From contig JAEDJR010000007.1 of the NCBI GenBank assembly GCA_016296235.1, forward strand, positions 1-27,033: a stretch of 27,033 nucleotides of DNA, read 5' to 3'. Below the pieces are notes generated by a model. That model was not told the DNA's origin. It ran no database searches and saw nothing but the letters and a program-made list of their open reading frames with translations. A program made the position numbers and the translations under genes. Position 1 is the stretch's first letter. The number at the start of each line of letters is the position of its first letter. Below, piece by piece: positions 7,544 to 16,932 of the stretch. This stretch comes from Oscillospiraceae bacterium. GTDB taxonomy: Bacteria; Bacillota; Clostridia; Oscillospirales; Oscillospiraceae.

Positions 7544-7572
7544 TTTTCTTTTCTGGGGATATGTGGTATGAT
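7544..7572 (+). promoter_or_regulatory. Possible promoter for murB-rapZ-yvcK-whiA-dnaE
   Basis: TATGAT (7567-7572) is a good -10 with a poor -35 (TTTTCT, 7544-7549) at 17 bases. The position, between the hprK terminator and murB, is where a promoter is needed. Confidence 0.45.
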
Positions 7573-7602
7573 AGAAATGATTACAAACACCCGGAGGCGT
7601 TT

Positions 7603-8496
7603 ATGACTCTTTTACAGGCTATCCGTGCGGAGCTTCCGCATCTGCGGCTATTGGAAGCCGAGCCGATGTCGAAGCACACGTCCTTTCATATCGGCGGCCC
7701 TGCCGTCCTGGCGTTTCCGGACAGTGTGGAAACGCTGAAAGCACTGTATGCCCTCTGCCGGCAGTATGACCGGGCGCCCATGCTGCTGGGCGCAGGCACC
7801 AATGTTCTGGCGCCCGATGCCGGTCTGGACCGGCTGGTGATCTGCACCAGGGATCTGGCGCAGATCCGGGACCTGGGCGGCGGCAGAATCGAGGCCCAGA
7901 GCGGCGTGTCCCTGGCTCGCCTTGCGTGCTTTGCCAGGGATCTAGGTCTGACCGGCCTGGAATTTGCCCACGGCATCCCCGGCACGGTGGGCGGCGGCGT
8001 GTATATGAACGCAGGCGCCTATGGCGGCGAGCTGTGTCAGGTTGTGGTCAAAACCACAGCAATGCTGCCGGACGGCTCCATTTGGACCGTGGAAGGGGAC
8101 GAACACCGCTTTTCTTACCGGCACAGTGTGTTTGAAGCGCGCAATGCCGTCGTACTTCATTCCGTTTTTCAGCTGACGGAAGGAAACAAAGAAGCTATTT
8201 CGGCAAGAATGCAGGAGCTGAGCCAGAAGCGCCGCGCGTCTCAGCCGCTGGAGCTGCCCTCTGCGGGAAGCACGTTCAAGCGCCCGGCGGGCGGCTATGC
8301 CGCAGCCCTCATTGACCGGGCGGGCCTGAAAGGGAAGGGCGTCGGCGGCGCTGCGGTCTCCGAAAAGCATGCCGGGTTTGTGGTGAACCTGGGCGGCGCG
8401 ACGGCAGCGGATGTGCTGGCAACCATGTCGATGATACAGGAAAAAGTATATGAAACATCCGGGATCCAACTGGAACCGGAAGTGCGAATCTGGTAG
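7603..8496 (+). CDS. murB: UDP-N-acetylenolpyruvoylglucosamine reductase MurB
   Basis: MurB is the FAD/NADPH enzyme that makes UDP-N-acetylmuramic acid for peptidoglycan. The 297-residue protein has the FAD-binding half with HTSFHIGGPA (25-34) and GAGTNVL (63-69), then GIPGTVGGGVYMNAGAYGG (124-142). The predicted proton donor is S223 in SAGSTFKRP, and the C-terminal Glu is E293 in LEPEVRIW. The RYR-type motif appears as SYRHSVF (171-177). The ATG at 7603 has GGAGGCG upstream; an earlier in-frame start at 7525 lies over the terminator and promoter and is rejected. rapZ begins eight bases after the stop. Confidence 0.96.
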   Translation: MTLLQAIRAELPHLRLLEAEPMSKHTSFHIGGPAVLAFPDSVETLKALYALCRQYDRAPMLLGAGTNVLAPDAGLDRLVICTRDLAQIRDLGGGRIEAQSGVSLARLACFARDLGLTGLEFAHGIPGTVGGGVYMNAGAYGGELCQVVVKTTAMLPDGSIWTVEGDEHRFSYRHSVFEARNAVVLHSVFQLTEGNKEAISARMQELSQKRRASQPLELPSAGSTFKRPAGGYAAALIDRAGLKGKGVGGAAVSEKHAGFVVNLGGATAADVLATMSMIQEKVYETSGIQLEPEVRIW

Positions 8497-8504
8497 GTGA
8501 GAAG

Positions 8505-9365
8505 ATGCAATTTGTAATTGTTTCGGGACTTTCCGGTGCAGGAAAGAGTAAAACGGCCTCCTTTCTGGAGGATCTGGGCTTCTATTGCGTAGACAATATG
8601 CCGGCGGATCTGATTCCCCAGTTTGCGCAGCTGTGCCTGGCCACCAAGGGGCGGTATGAGCGGGTGGCGCTGGTGACGGATGTTCGGGGAAGCCTGACCT
8701 TTGAGGGCCTGTTCAAGGCTTTGGACAGTCTGGATCAGATGCACCTGCAGTTTACCATTCTCTTTGTGGAAGCCGATACAGACGTCATCATCAAGCGCTA
8801 TAAGGAGACAAGGCGCAAGCACCCCCTGACCAAAGACGGCAGCGATCTGCTGGATGCGGTGGAACGGGAGCGCATGCTTCTGGAGCCCATCCGCAACCGC
8901 GCAAACGCCATTATCAACACCTCCAATCTGTCCACCGCCAAGCTCCGGGGTGAGATTATCAACCTGGTAGCCGGGGATCTGAAGGATCGGGCCATGACGG
9001 TCAGTGTTGTGTCCTTTGGCTTCAAATACGGTCTGCCCATGGATGCGGATCTGGTTTTTGACGTGCGTTTTCTGCCGAATCCCTACTATATTTCGGAATT
9101 GAAGTATAAGACCGGCCTGGATCAGGAGGTGCAGGATTTCGTGTTCTCCTATCAGCAGACCAAGGATTTTGTAGCCAAAGTGGAGGATCTGCTGGCGTTT
9201 TGTCTTCCGTCCTATGTGGACGAGGGCAAGACCAATCTGGTGATTGCCGTGGGCTGTACCGGCGGCAAGCACCGTTCCGTGGCTGTGGCCAGGGCGCTGG
9301 GAGAGTTTGCATCCAAGCGCGGTTATGCCACCACGGTGGGGCACCGGGATTTGGGACGCCGATGA
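8505..9365 (+). CDS. rapZ: RNase adapter/nucleotide-binding protein RapZ (YvcJ)
   Basis: RapZ/YvcJ proteins bind nucleotides; in Enterobacteria RapZ directs RNase E to a small RNA controlling glucosamine-6-phosphate synthase, while the Gram-positive role is less clear. The 286-residue protein has Walker A GLSGAGKS at 8-15, a Walker B-like VDNMPADL at 29-36, and the C-terminal domain motif GCTGGKHRSV at 250-259, which fits the family's sugar-phosphate-sensing domain. It is second in the murB-rapZ-yvcK-whiA series and its stop overlaps possible early starts of yvcK. The neighbour murB consumes the product of the glucosamine pathway. Confidence 0.95.
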   Translation: MQFVIVSGLSGAGKSKTASFLEDLGFYCVDNMPADLIPQFAQLCLATKGRYERVALVTDVRGSLTFEGLFKALDSLDQMHLQFTILFVEADTDVIIKRYKETRRKHPLTKDGSDLLDAVERERMLLEPIRNRANAIINTSNLSTAKLRGEIINLVAGDLKDRAMTVSVVSFGFKYGLPMDADLVFDVRFLPNPYYISELKYKTGLDQEVQDFVFSYQQTKDFVAKVEDLLAFCLPSYVDEGKTNLVIAVGCTGGKHRSVAVARALGEFASKRGYATTVGHRDLGRR

Positions 9366-9379
9366 TGGAGGGAGTACCT

Positions 9380-10378
9380 GTGAACGAAACAGTCCGGCTG
9401 TATGTGCCGGGAGCCCGCGAGCCGCGCGTGGCAGCCATTGGCGGCGGGCACGGCCTGTCTACCATGCTGCGTGGGCTGAAAAAGTATACAAAAAACATAA
9501 CGGCGATCGTGACCGTGGCCGATGACGGCGGCGGCTCCGGCATGCTGCGGGAGGATTTGGGGATGCTCCCGCCGGGGGATATCCGGAACTGCATTCTGGC
9601 CCTGGCCAATATGGAGCCAACCATGGAGCAGCTGCTGAATTACCGGTTCCGGGAGGGAAGCCTTGCCGGCCAGAGCTTCGGCAATCTGTTCCTGGCGGCC
9701 ATGAATGGGATTTCCGCTACCTTTGACGAAGCGGTTTATAAAATGGGGCAGGTTCTGGCTATCACAGGGCAGGTGCTGCCCGTCACAACCCAGGACGTCC
9801 GGCTGGAGGCTGAGTTCCTCAACGGCAGCCGCTGCCTGGGAGAGAGCAAAATTTTTCAGGCAAAGAAGGCCAACAACAGCCGCATCAAGCAGGTGCGCCT
9901 GGTACCGGAGCTTCCCCAGGCATTGCCGGAGAGCCTGGAGGCCATTGCCCGGGCCGACCTGATTGTGATGGGGCCCGGCAGCCTATACACCAGCATCATC
10001 CCAAACTTTCTGGTGGATGGCGTAGCGAAGGCCGTCGCAGAAAGCCATGCGCTGAAAATCCTGATTATGAACATCATGACCCAGGATGGAGAAACCGAGG
10101 GCTGTACCGGCGCGGACCATGTGCGGGCGCTTCTGGAGCATTCCGCGCCGGGAATCGTGGATGTCTGTATCGCCAACTGCGCCAAAATCCCGGAGGAAAC
10201 CCTGATTCCTTACCGGGAAGAGGGCGTGGAACCCCTGCGGCTGGCCCGTGAGGAGATCGAAGCCATGGGAATCCAGGTGCGGGAATACGAACTGGCTGCC
10301 GGCCGGCGCTATATCCGCCATGATCCGGAAGCCCTGGCCAGTGCCATTATGGAAGTCTACCGACAGATGCGGCGATAA
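9380..10378 (+). CDS. yvcK: YvcK/CofD-like gluconeogenesis factor
   Basis: YvcK-family proteins bind UDP-sugars and are needed for growth on gluconeogenic carbon sources and for cell shape in Gram-positive bacteria. The 332-residue protein has the glycine-rich IGGGHGLSTML at 20-30 and the signature VADDGGGSGMLR near 50, then GMLPPGDIRN and later MGPGSLYTSIIPN. I prefer the GTG at 9380, five bases after GGAGGGAG (9367-9374); ATGs at 9362 and 9365 are in frame but overlap the rapZ stop and lack a ribosome site. The adjacent rapZ and whiA match the conserved Gram-positive trio. Confidence 0.93.
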   Translation: MNETVRLYVPGAREPRVAAIGGGHGLSTMLRGLKKYTKNITAIVTVADDGGGSGMLREDLGMLPPGDIRNCILALANMEPTMEQLLNYRFREGSLAGQSFGNLFLAAMNGISATFDEAVYKMGQVLAITGQVLPVTTQDVRLEAEFLNGSRCLGESKIFQAKKANNSRIKQVRLVPELPQALPESLEAIARADLIVMGPGSLYTSIIPNFLVDGVAKAVAESHALKILIMNIMTQDGETEGCTGADHVRALLEHSAPGIVDVCIANCAKIPEETLIPYREEGVEPLRLAREEIEAMGIQVREYELAAGRRYIRHDPEALASAIMEVYRQMRR

Positions 10379-10398
10379 CCGGGAAGGAGGTATCTGCC

Positions 10399-11289
10399 AT
10401 GTCTTTCTGTTCCAATGTCAAATCGGAGATGTGCCGGGCACCCATCAGCAAGTTCTGCTGCGCCGTGGCAGAGGCCTACGGCGTACTCCTGTTCTGCAAT
10501 ACATTTACTCCCACGGGTCTGCGGATTGTCACGGAAAGCAAGGATTTTGCGCAGCGTCTGCCGAAGCTGTTCAAGCGGGCCTTTGGCATAGAATTCGACC
10601 AGAGGCCGGAAGGGGAGCGCGGGAAACAGGTATTTGCTGTGGATCAGCCGGAGAAGCTGAAAAAGATCTACGACGCGTTTGGACTGGAGCTGACGACGGT
10701 ATCTCTCCATGTCAACCTGGGCGTTCTGGAGGAAGAATGCTGCCGGATCAGCTTCCTGCGGGGCGCGTTTATGGCGGGCGGTTCCGTGACCGACCCGGAA
10801 AAGCGGTATCATCTGGAGCTGGCAACCTCCCATCAGCGGGTCAGCCGCGAGGTGTATGCGCTGCTGATGGAGCAGGGGTTCTTTCCCAAGGACACGGTCC
10901 GGGGCGGCAACAGCATTCTCTATTTCAAGCAGAGCGACTACATAGAAGACGTTCTGACCGCCTTGGGCGCGCCGGTGTGCGCCATGCAGATTATGGAGGC
11001 CAAGGTGGAAAAGGATCTGCGCAACGGCGTCAACCGCCGTGTCAACTGCGAGACGGCCAACCTCGGGAAAGCAGTGGACGCAGCCCAGGAGCAGCTGGCA
11101 GCCATCCGCCGGCTGGAAGCTGACGGCAGATATGCCGAGCTGCCGGATAAGCTCCGCAAGACCGCGGAGCTTAGAAAAGAGAATCCGGAGGCGACACTAT
11201 TGGAGCTGGCCCAGATGCAGGACCCGCCCCTGACCAAGTCGGCCATCAACCACAGAATGCGGAAGATCATGGAGCTGTCCCGGCTGTAG
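10399..11289 (+). CDS. whiA: WhiA-family DNA-binding regulator
   Basis: WhiA controls sporulation septation in Streptomyces and affects division and chromosome handling in Firmicutes. The 296-residue protein starts with the typical MSFCSNVKSEM, has a degenerate LAGLIDADG-like core (FLRGAFMAGGSV, 119-130) related to homing endonucleases but without nuclease function in this family, and ends in a helix-turn-helix region (about 215-290) with LELAQMQDPPLTKSAINHR. AAGGAGG lies ten or so bases before the ATG. It starts 20 bases after yvcK and ends 37 bases before dnaE, with no terminator between. Confidence 0.95.
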   Translation: MSFCSNVKSEMCRAPISKFCCAVAEAYGVLLFCNTFTPTGLRIVTESKDFAQRLPKLFKRAFGIEFDQRPEGERGKQVFAVDQPEKLKKIYDAFGLELTTVSLHVNLGVLEEECCRISFLRGAFMAGGSVTDPEKRYHLELATSHQRVSREVYALLMEQGFFPKDTVRGGNSILYFKQSDYIEDVLTALGAPVCAMQIMEAKVEKDLRNGVNRRVNCETANLGKAVDAAQEQLAAIRRLEADGRYAELPDKLRKTAELRKENPEATLLELAQMQDPPLTKSAINHRMRKIMELSRL

Positions 11290-11326
11290 CAGCCGCGTGC
11301 AAAATTGCTCCGGAAAGGGATTCATT

Positions 11327-14300
11327 ATGGGTTTTGTACATCTCCATGTCCACACGGAGTTCAGCCTGCTGGACGGTGCCTGCCGTATTAAGGATATGAT
11401 GGAGCGGGTCAAGGAGCTGGGCCAGGATGCCATCGCAATCACGGATCATGGCGTCATGTATGGCGTCATCGACTTCTACAAGGCCGCCAAGGCTGCGGGC
11501 GTGAAGCCGATCATCGGCTGCGAGGTCTATGTGGCGCCCCGGAGCCGGCATGACCGCGTCCACGGCGTGGATAACGAGGCCAACCATCTGGTTTTGCTGT
11601 GCCGGAACGAAACCGGCTACCGTAATCTGAGCTATATGGTTTCTCAGTCCTTTGTGGAGGGGTTTTACGGGAAGCCCCGGGTGGATCTGGAACTGCTGCA
11701 GGAACACCATGAAGGCCTTATTGCCCTCTCCGCCTGTCTGGCCGGAAAGATTCCGCAGCAGCTGATGAGCAAGGATTATGCCGGCGCCAAGGCCACCGCG
11801 CAGGCGTACGCGGAACTCTTCGGGCCGGATAACTTCTATCTGGAGCTGCAGGATCACAAGCTGCCGGAGCAGACCGAGGTCAACCAGGGTGTTCTGCGCA
11901 TTGCCCGGGAAACGGGGCTGCCCCTGGTCGTGACCAACGACGCCCATTACCTGCGCCGGGAGGACGCCCGGATGCAGGACGTTCTGATGTGCATCCAGAT
12001 GGGAAAGACCGTGGACGATCCCAACCGCATGAAATTTGAGACCGACGAGTTCTACCTCAAATCCGAGGAAGAGCTGCGGGCACTGTTCCCGCAGCAGACG
12101 GAGGCCTTTGAGAATACGCTTAAAATTGCGGAGCGGTGCAACCTGGAGTTCACCTTCGGAAAGTACCATCTGCCGGAATTCCAGCTGCCGGAGGGCTACG
12201 ATTCCCTGACCTACCTGAAGGAGCTCTGCAGCAAAGGCTTTGACGAACGGTACGAGGGAACCCATCCGGAATACCGCAAGCAGCTGGACTATGAAATTGA
12301 CATGATTGAGAAGATGGGCTTCACGGACTATTTCCTCATTGTGTCTGACTTTGTGCGCTACGCCAAAAGCGTCGGGATTCCGGTAGGCCCGGGCAGAGGC
12401 AGCGCAGCGGGATCCATGGTTTCCTACACGCTGCATATTACGGATCTGGATCCCATGAAATACAGCCTGTATTTTGAACGTTTCCTGAATCCGGAACGAA
12501 TCTCCATGCCGGATATCGACATGGACTTCGGTGACACCCGCCGTGGGGAGGTTGTGGACTACGTCCGGGCCAAATACGGAGAGGACCATGTGGCCCAGAT
12601 TGTCACCTTTGGCACCATGGCCGCCCGGGGCGCCATCCGCGACGTGGGCCGGGCACTGAATTTCACCTATGCCGAAACCGACGTGGTGGCGAAGCTGGTG
12701 CCGACCACCCTGCATATTACCCTGGAGGAAGCGCTGAAGGTTTCCCCCAGGCTCAAGGAGATGTATGACGGCGACGACCGGGTGAAGGAGCTGATCGACA
12801 CGGCCCGCGCCCTGGAGGGGATGCCCCGCAATACCTCCACCCATGCCGCCGGTGTGGTCATCACCAAGCGGCCGGTCTACGACTATGTGCCGCTGTCCAC
12901 CAATGACGATACCATCGTGACCCAGTATACCATGACCACCCTGGAGGAGCTGGGCCTTCTGAAAATGGACTTCCTGGGGCTCCGAAACCTGACCGTGATT
13001 CAGGACGCCGTGGAGGACATCCGGAAACGGGAGCCGGATTTCGACATGGAGAATATCCGCGACGACGATCCGGAAACCTTTGCCATGCTGTCGGAAGGGA
13101 AGACCTCCGGCGTGTTTCAGATGGAGTCCGCCGGTATGACCGGCGTCTGCGTCAACATGAAGCCGCAATCCATTGAGGATATCACCGCCATTGTGGCCCT
13201 GTACCGTCCCGGCCCCATGGATTCCATCCCGAAGTTTATCCAAAGCAAGCTTCATCCGGAGACCATCGCCTACAAGCATCCCCTGCTGGAGCCCATCCTG
13301 GCGGTTACCTACGGATGCATCGTCTATCAGGAGCAGGTCATCGAGATTTTCCGGCGGCTGGGCGGGTTCAGTCTGGGCCAGGCAGATAATGTCCGCCGGG
13401 CCATTTCCAAGAAAAAACAGGCCATCATTGTGGCGGAGCGCAAAGCCTTTGTCTATGGTGATCCCGAACGGCAGATCCACGGCGCCATGGCTCTGGGCGT
13501 GCCGGAGCGAACGGCCAATGAAATCTATGACGAAATCTACGATTTTGCCAACTATGCCTTCAACAAGGCCCATGCCGTCTGCTATGCCAAGGTGGCCTAT
13601 GACACGGCCTATCTGAAATGCCATTATCCCAAAGAGTATATGGCGGCGCTGATGACCTCGGTGCTGGACGGCTCCGTCAAGGTGGCGGAATATATCGGCG
13701 AGTGCAAGGATTGGGGAATCGACGTGCTGCCGCCGGATCTCAACGAATCCACCGCCCACTTTACCGTGGTGCCGGAGGGAATCCGCTTCGGCCTGGCCGC
13801 AGTCAAGAACATCGGCCGGGGCTTTATTCAGAAGGTTGTGGCTGAACGGGAGAGCGGCGGGCCGTATAAAAGCCTGGAGGATTTCTGCACCCGCATGCAG
13901 GGCAGCGAGCTGAACAAGCGGGCCATGGAGAATCTGATTAAGTGCGGCGCCTGCGACTGCTTCGGTTTGAAGCGCAGCCAGCTTCTGTATCTGTACGAGG
14001 CGGTCATGGATTCCGTGGCGGACAGCCGCCGCCGGAACGTGGAAGGCCAGATGGGCCTGTTCGACATCGGCGGAGAGGCGGAGCCCATCGCCAGAATTCC
14101 GGTGCCGGATCTGCCGGAGCTCAGCAAACAGGATCGGATGTCCATGGAGAAGGAGGTCACGGGCCTCTATCTCTCCGGGCACCCCATGGACGACTATCGT
14201 GCCTTCCTGCGCAAGGCGCAGGTTGCGTCCATCGGCGAGATTCTCGACTGCTTTGAAAACGGCGGAGATGAGTTTGCCGATGAGCAGCAGGTGCGGATTG

Positions 14301-14785
14301 CGGGGATTGTGCAGCAGGTGAAAATGAAAACGACCCGGAATCAGAGCATGATGGCCTATGTCACCCTGGAGGACGACGCCGGCGCCATGGAGCTGCTGGT
14401 ATTCTCCAACACCATCAACCAGTATGGCGGCTATCTGTCGGAAAATGCTGCGGTTGTGGTTGCAGGAAAGATCTCCGTGCGGGATGAAAAAGCGCCGCAG
14501 CTGATTGCCAACCAGGTCTGGCCCATGGAGCAGTTCACCCAGCTGGGCGCTGCCGCACCGGTGCCCAGACGCAAGGGCGAACGGCTGTATTTGCGGCTGC
14601 CTTCCGAGAACGGCAGGGAACTCCGCCGGATTCGCCCGGTGCTGCAGATGTTCCCCGGAAAACTGCCGGTGGTTCTGTATTTTGCCGATACCCGCCTGCG
14701 CCGTCAGACCTATTGCCAGCCTGACCCGGACTTGCTGCGGGAGCTGGAGGAAATCCTCGGCAAAGAGAATGTGGTGCTGAAGTGA
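11327..14785 (+). CDS. dnaE: DNA polymerase III alpha subunit, DnaE type
   Basis: This is a C-family replicative polymerase of 1152 residues. The N-terminal PHP domain starts at HLHVHTEFSLLDG (5-17) and includes ITDHGVMYG, GCEVYVA and TNDAHYL, so its metal-binding residues look intact. The nucleotide-binding GPGRGSAAGS is near 354. The catalytic aspartates are D398 and D400 in PDIDMDF and D548 in KMDFLGL. The tau/beta-binding and OB-fold regions follow, the OB fold at about 988-1065 (VRIAGIVQQVK). There is no inserted exonuclease domain, so it is DnaE and not PolC. The ATG at 11327 gives the family start; the GTG at 11297 would add ten unlikely residues. The ribosome site (GGAAAGGGA) is only moderate. 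Confidence 0.97.
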   Translation: MGFVHLHVHTEFSLLDGACRIKDMMERVKELGQDAIAITDHGVMYGVIDFYKAAKAAGVKPIIGCEVYVAPRSRHDRVHGVDNEANHLVLLCRNETGYRNLSYMVSQSFVEGFYGKPRVDLELLQEHHEGLIALSACLAGKIPQQLMSKDYAGAKATAQAYAELFGPDNFYLELQDHKLPEQTEVNQGVLRIARETGLPLVVTNDAHYLRREDARMQDVLMCIQMGKTVDDPNRMKFETDEFYLKSEEELRALFPQQTEAFENTLKIAERCNLEFTFGKYHLPEFQLPEGYDSLTYLKELCSKGFDERYEGTHPEYRKQLDYEIDMIEKMGFTDYFLIVSDFVRYAKSVGIPVGPGRGSAAGSMVSYTLHITDLDPMKYSLYFERFLNPERISMPDIDMDFGDTRRGEVVDYVRAKYGEDHVAQIVTFGTMAARGAIRDVGRALNFTYAETDVVAKLVPTTLHITLEEALKVSPRLKEMYDGDDRVKELIDTARALEGMPRNTSTHAAGVVITKRPVYDYVPLSTNDDTIVTQYTMTTLEELGLLKMDFLGLRNLTVIQDAVEDIRKREPDFDMENIRDDDPETFAMLSEGKTSGVFQMESAGMTGVCVNMKPQSIEDITAIVALYRPGPMDSIPKFIQSKLHPETIAYKHPLLEPILAVTYGCIVYQEQVIEIFRRLGGFSLGQADNVRRAISKKKQAIIVAERKAFVYGDPERQIHGAMALGVPERTANEIYDEIYDFANYAFNKAHAVCYAKVAYDTAYLKCHYPKEYMAALMTSVLDGSVKVAEYIGECKDWGIDVLPPDLNESTAHFTVVPEGIRFGLAAVKNIGRGFIQKVVAERESGGPYKSLEDFCTRMQGSELNKRAMENLIKCGACDCFGLKRSQLLYLYEAVMDSVADSRRRNVEGQMGLFDIGGEAEPIARIPVPDLPELSKQDRMSMEKEVTGLYLSGHPMDDYRAFLRKAQVASIGEILDCFENGGDEFADEQQVRIAGIVQQVKMKTTRNQSMMAYVTLEDDAGAMELLVFSNTINQYGGYLSENAAVVVAGKISVRDEKAPQLIANQVWPMEQFTQLGAAAPVPRRKGERLYLRLPSENGRELRRIRPVLQMFPGKLPVVLYFADTRLRRQTYCQPDPDLLRELEEILGKENVVLK

Positions 14786-14821
14786 AAATTCACAAAAGGT
14801 CTACAATTTGCAGAAAATTTG

Positions 14822-14830
14822 TGCTATAAT
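14822..14830 (+). promoter_or_regulatory. Extended -10 promoter before the lipoprotein/two-component genes
   Basis: TGCTATAAT (14822-14830) is a perfect TATAAT with the TGn extension. No good -35 is at 17 bases; TCTACA at 14800-14805 is 19 bases away. It lies 37 bases after dnaE, with no terminator between, so read-through from dnaE is also possible. Confidence 0.6.
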
Positions 14831-14865
14831 TTCAGATTGGACGACTATCAGAAGGGAGGCGGCCC

Positions 14866-16203
14866 ATGGGACGCCAGAATTCCATTCTTGCACTGTTGGG
14901 CGGCCTGCTGCTGGCGGCAGTTCTCGGAGGCTGTTCCATGCGCTCCGCGGATGAACTGTATGCGCTTCCGAAACAGTCAGACGCCTACTACGACCTGCAG
15001 AAGGCCATTGACCAGGTCATGGCCCAGAACGCTTCCTATGCCGGGCCGCTGTCCGGCTCCAATCAGCAGTCCGTGCAGCTGGCCGATCTGGACGGAGACG
15101 GTCAGGATGAGGCAATTGTCTTTGCCCGCAGCAGCGGAGAGAAGCCGCTTAAGGCCTACATTTTCGACCGCAGCGGCGACCATTATGAAAATACGGCTGT
15201 CATGGAAGGCGATGGAAGCGCCTTTGACGCAGTGGAGTATGCGCAGCTGGACGATCATCCGGGTCTGGAAATCCTGGTGGGGCGGCAGCTCAGCGATCAG
15301 ATTCTGCAGTCGCTCGGCGTGTATTCCTACCGTGACGGACAGCTGGTGGAATTGATGTCCGCCAACTATTCGGAGTTCAAAGTCGTGGATCTGGATGGGG
15401 ATGACCACAAAGATGTGTTCATCCTGCGCCTGGAGACAGAGGAGCGGACCGGTGTCGCGGAGCTGTACCGCTGCCGGAACGGCGCCATGGAGCGGGATCA
15501 GGAGGCGCCTCTTTCCACCGGAGCCAAGCAGATCAAGCGCATTCTGGCGGGATATGTCGCGCAGGGTATTCCTGCGGTATTTGTGGCGAGCACCTACGAA
15601 GAGGACACCATTATCACGGATATCTTCGCGTTTTACGGCAAATTTTTCCGCAATATTGCCGCCAACGGAGACGCCGGTGTCAGTGCGCAGACGGTCCGGA
15701 ACTACAACGTGTATGCCACGGACATTGATGAGGATGGCGTTATAGAGCTGCCTATGCCCGTCGCCCTGCCCAGCGCCACGGCCGGGGAGGAAACCTACTG
15801 GGTCATTGATTGGTACAATCTTGTACCGGGCGGAACGAGAAACGTCAAGCTCACAACCTATCACAACTACTCCGGCGGCTGGTATCTGCTTCTGCCGGAC
15901 AAATGGAGCGGGCAGCTGTCCGTCTCCCGAGAGAAAAAGGTATCCGAGGTGCCGGGGCTGACATTTTCCAAATGGAACGGCTACGATCAGACGCCGGAAG
16001 AAATCATGACGATCTATGCATTCACCGGAGACGACCGGGTGAAGCTGGCCCAGGCGGACGGGCGGATCCTGCTGGCGGAGAAGGGCGAGGTTGCCTATTC
16101 CGCAGCGTTAGGCAGCTGCAAATGGGCTGCGGAGCTCAGGGAAGAGGATTTGATTTCGATGTTCCATTTCATATATCTGGATTGGAACTCCGGTGAAACA
16201 TAA
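14866..16203 (+). CDS. Putative lipoprotein with FG-GAP/VCBS-like Asp-rich repeat loops, unknown function
   Basis: I do not recognise a named family for this 445-residue protein. It has a lipoprotein signal peptide: a basic start, a hydrophobic stretch (7-20) and the lipobox LGGC with C23, so it should be anchored outside the cytoplasmic membrane. Three Asp-rich loops resemble the calcium-binding loops of FG-GAP/VCBS repeats: DLDGDGQDE (74-82), DLDGDDHKD (175-183) and DIDEDG (286-291). A fourth, LDDHPGLE (128-135), is degenerate. The rest alternates short beta-like segments, suggesting a propeller-like domain. GGGAGG precedes the ATG. The response regulator begins 15 bases after the stop and the sensor kinase follows, so it may act as an extracellular accessory or output of that system (inference). 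Confidence 0.8.
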   Translation: MGRQNSILALLGGLLLAAVLGGCSMRSADELYALPKQSDAYYDLQKAIDQVMAQNASYAGPLSGSNQQSVQLADLDGDGQDEAIVFARSSGEKPLKAYIFDRSGDHYENTAVMEGDGSAFDAVEYAQLDDHPGLEILVGRQLSDQILQSLGVYSYRDGQLVELMSANYSEFKVVDLDGDDHKDVFILRLETEERTGVAELYRCRNGAMERDQEAPLSTGAKQIKRILAGYVAQGIPAVFVASTYEEDTIITDIFAFYGKFFRNIAANGDAGVSAQTVRNYNVYATDIDEDGVIELPMPVALPSATAGEETYWVIDWYNLVPGGTRNVKLTTYHNYSGGWYLLLPDKWSGQLSVSREKKVSEVPGLTFSKWNGYDQTPEEIMTIYAFTGDDRVKLAQADGRILLAEKGEVAYSAALGSCKWAAELREEDLISMFHFIYLDWNSGET

Positions 16204-16218
16204 CGAAGGAGAGCAGCG

Positions 16219-16905
16219 ATGAAGAAAGTTTTGATTCTGGAGGATGAAGTCAGCATCCGCAGCTTTGTTGTCATCAATCTGAAACGGGCAGGGTATGAGG
16301 CGATCGAAGCTGGCACCGGCATGGAAGCGCTGGAGCAGCTGAAAAACAACCCGGACGTCGGGGTAGCCATTCTGGATGTCATGCTGCCGGATATTGACGG
16401 CTTTGAGGTCTGCCGGAACATCCGGGCGACGGATAAGCAAATCGGCATCATCATGCTGACGGCCCGGAGCCAGGAAATGGACAAGGTCACCGGCCTGATG
16501 ACCGGAGCCGATGATTATATCACAAAGCCCTTCAGCCCGGCGGAGCTGACGGCCAGAATCGACGCCCTGTACCGTCGTGTTGGCGGAGATCAGGCAGTGG
16601 ATACCGTAGAGCTGCAGCAGGGGCCTTTCGTGCTCAACACCCGGAACCGGACGCTGGACAAGTCCGGCCGTCGGATCAAGCTGACCCAGGTGGAGTATGC
16701 CATCATGAAGCTGTTTATGCAGAATCCCGGCCGGGCGCTGTCCCGTGAGGATATTCTGGCTGCAGTCTGGGGCCGGGACTATGACGGCGAGCTGAAAATT
16801 GTGGATGTGAACATCCGCCGCCTTCGGATCAAGATCGAGGATGATACCGCCAATCCCACCTATATCACAACCGTGTGGGGCTTTGGTTATAAGTGGGGCG
16901 CCTGA
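16219..16905 (+). CDS. OmpR/PhoB-family response regulator
   Basis: This is a two-component response regulator of 228 residues. The receiver domain (1-120) has the acidic pair E8/D9, the phospho-acceptor D53 in ILDVMLPDIDG, T81 in MLTARS and K103 in DYITKPFSP. The C-terminal winged-helix DNA-binding domain (about 130-228) has LSREDILAAVWG and ends with TTVWGFGYKWGA, typical of the PhoB/OmpR group. GAAGGAGAG precedes the ATG. It sits between the lipoprotein and a histidine kinase, its probable partner. Target genes cannot be read from the sequence; autoregulation through the upstream promoter is likely in this family but no direct repeat was recognised there. Confidence 0.94.
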   Translation: MKKVLILEDEVSIRSFVVINLKRAGYEAIEAGTGMEALEQLKNNPDVGVAILDVMLPDIDGFEVCRNIRATDKQIGIIMLTARSQEMDKVTGLMTGADDYITKPFSPAELTARIDALYRRVGGDQAVDTVELQQGPFVLNTRNRTLDKSGRRIKLTQVEYAIMKLFMQNPGRALSREDILAAVWGRDYDGELKIVDVNIRRLRIKIEDDTANPTYITTVWGFGYKWGA

Positions 16906-16932
16906 GCGCCGGCTGAGTCAGCGTGAAAGGAC

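Noticed and set aside
11267..14182. A 971-codon open frame on the minus strand opposite dnaE
   Set aside because: It lies fully antisense to an unmistakable dnaE, has no recognisable domain, and is low-complexity in a way expected from G/C-biased third positions, which remove stops on the opposite strand.
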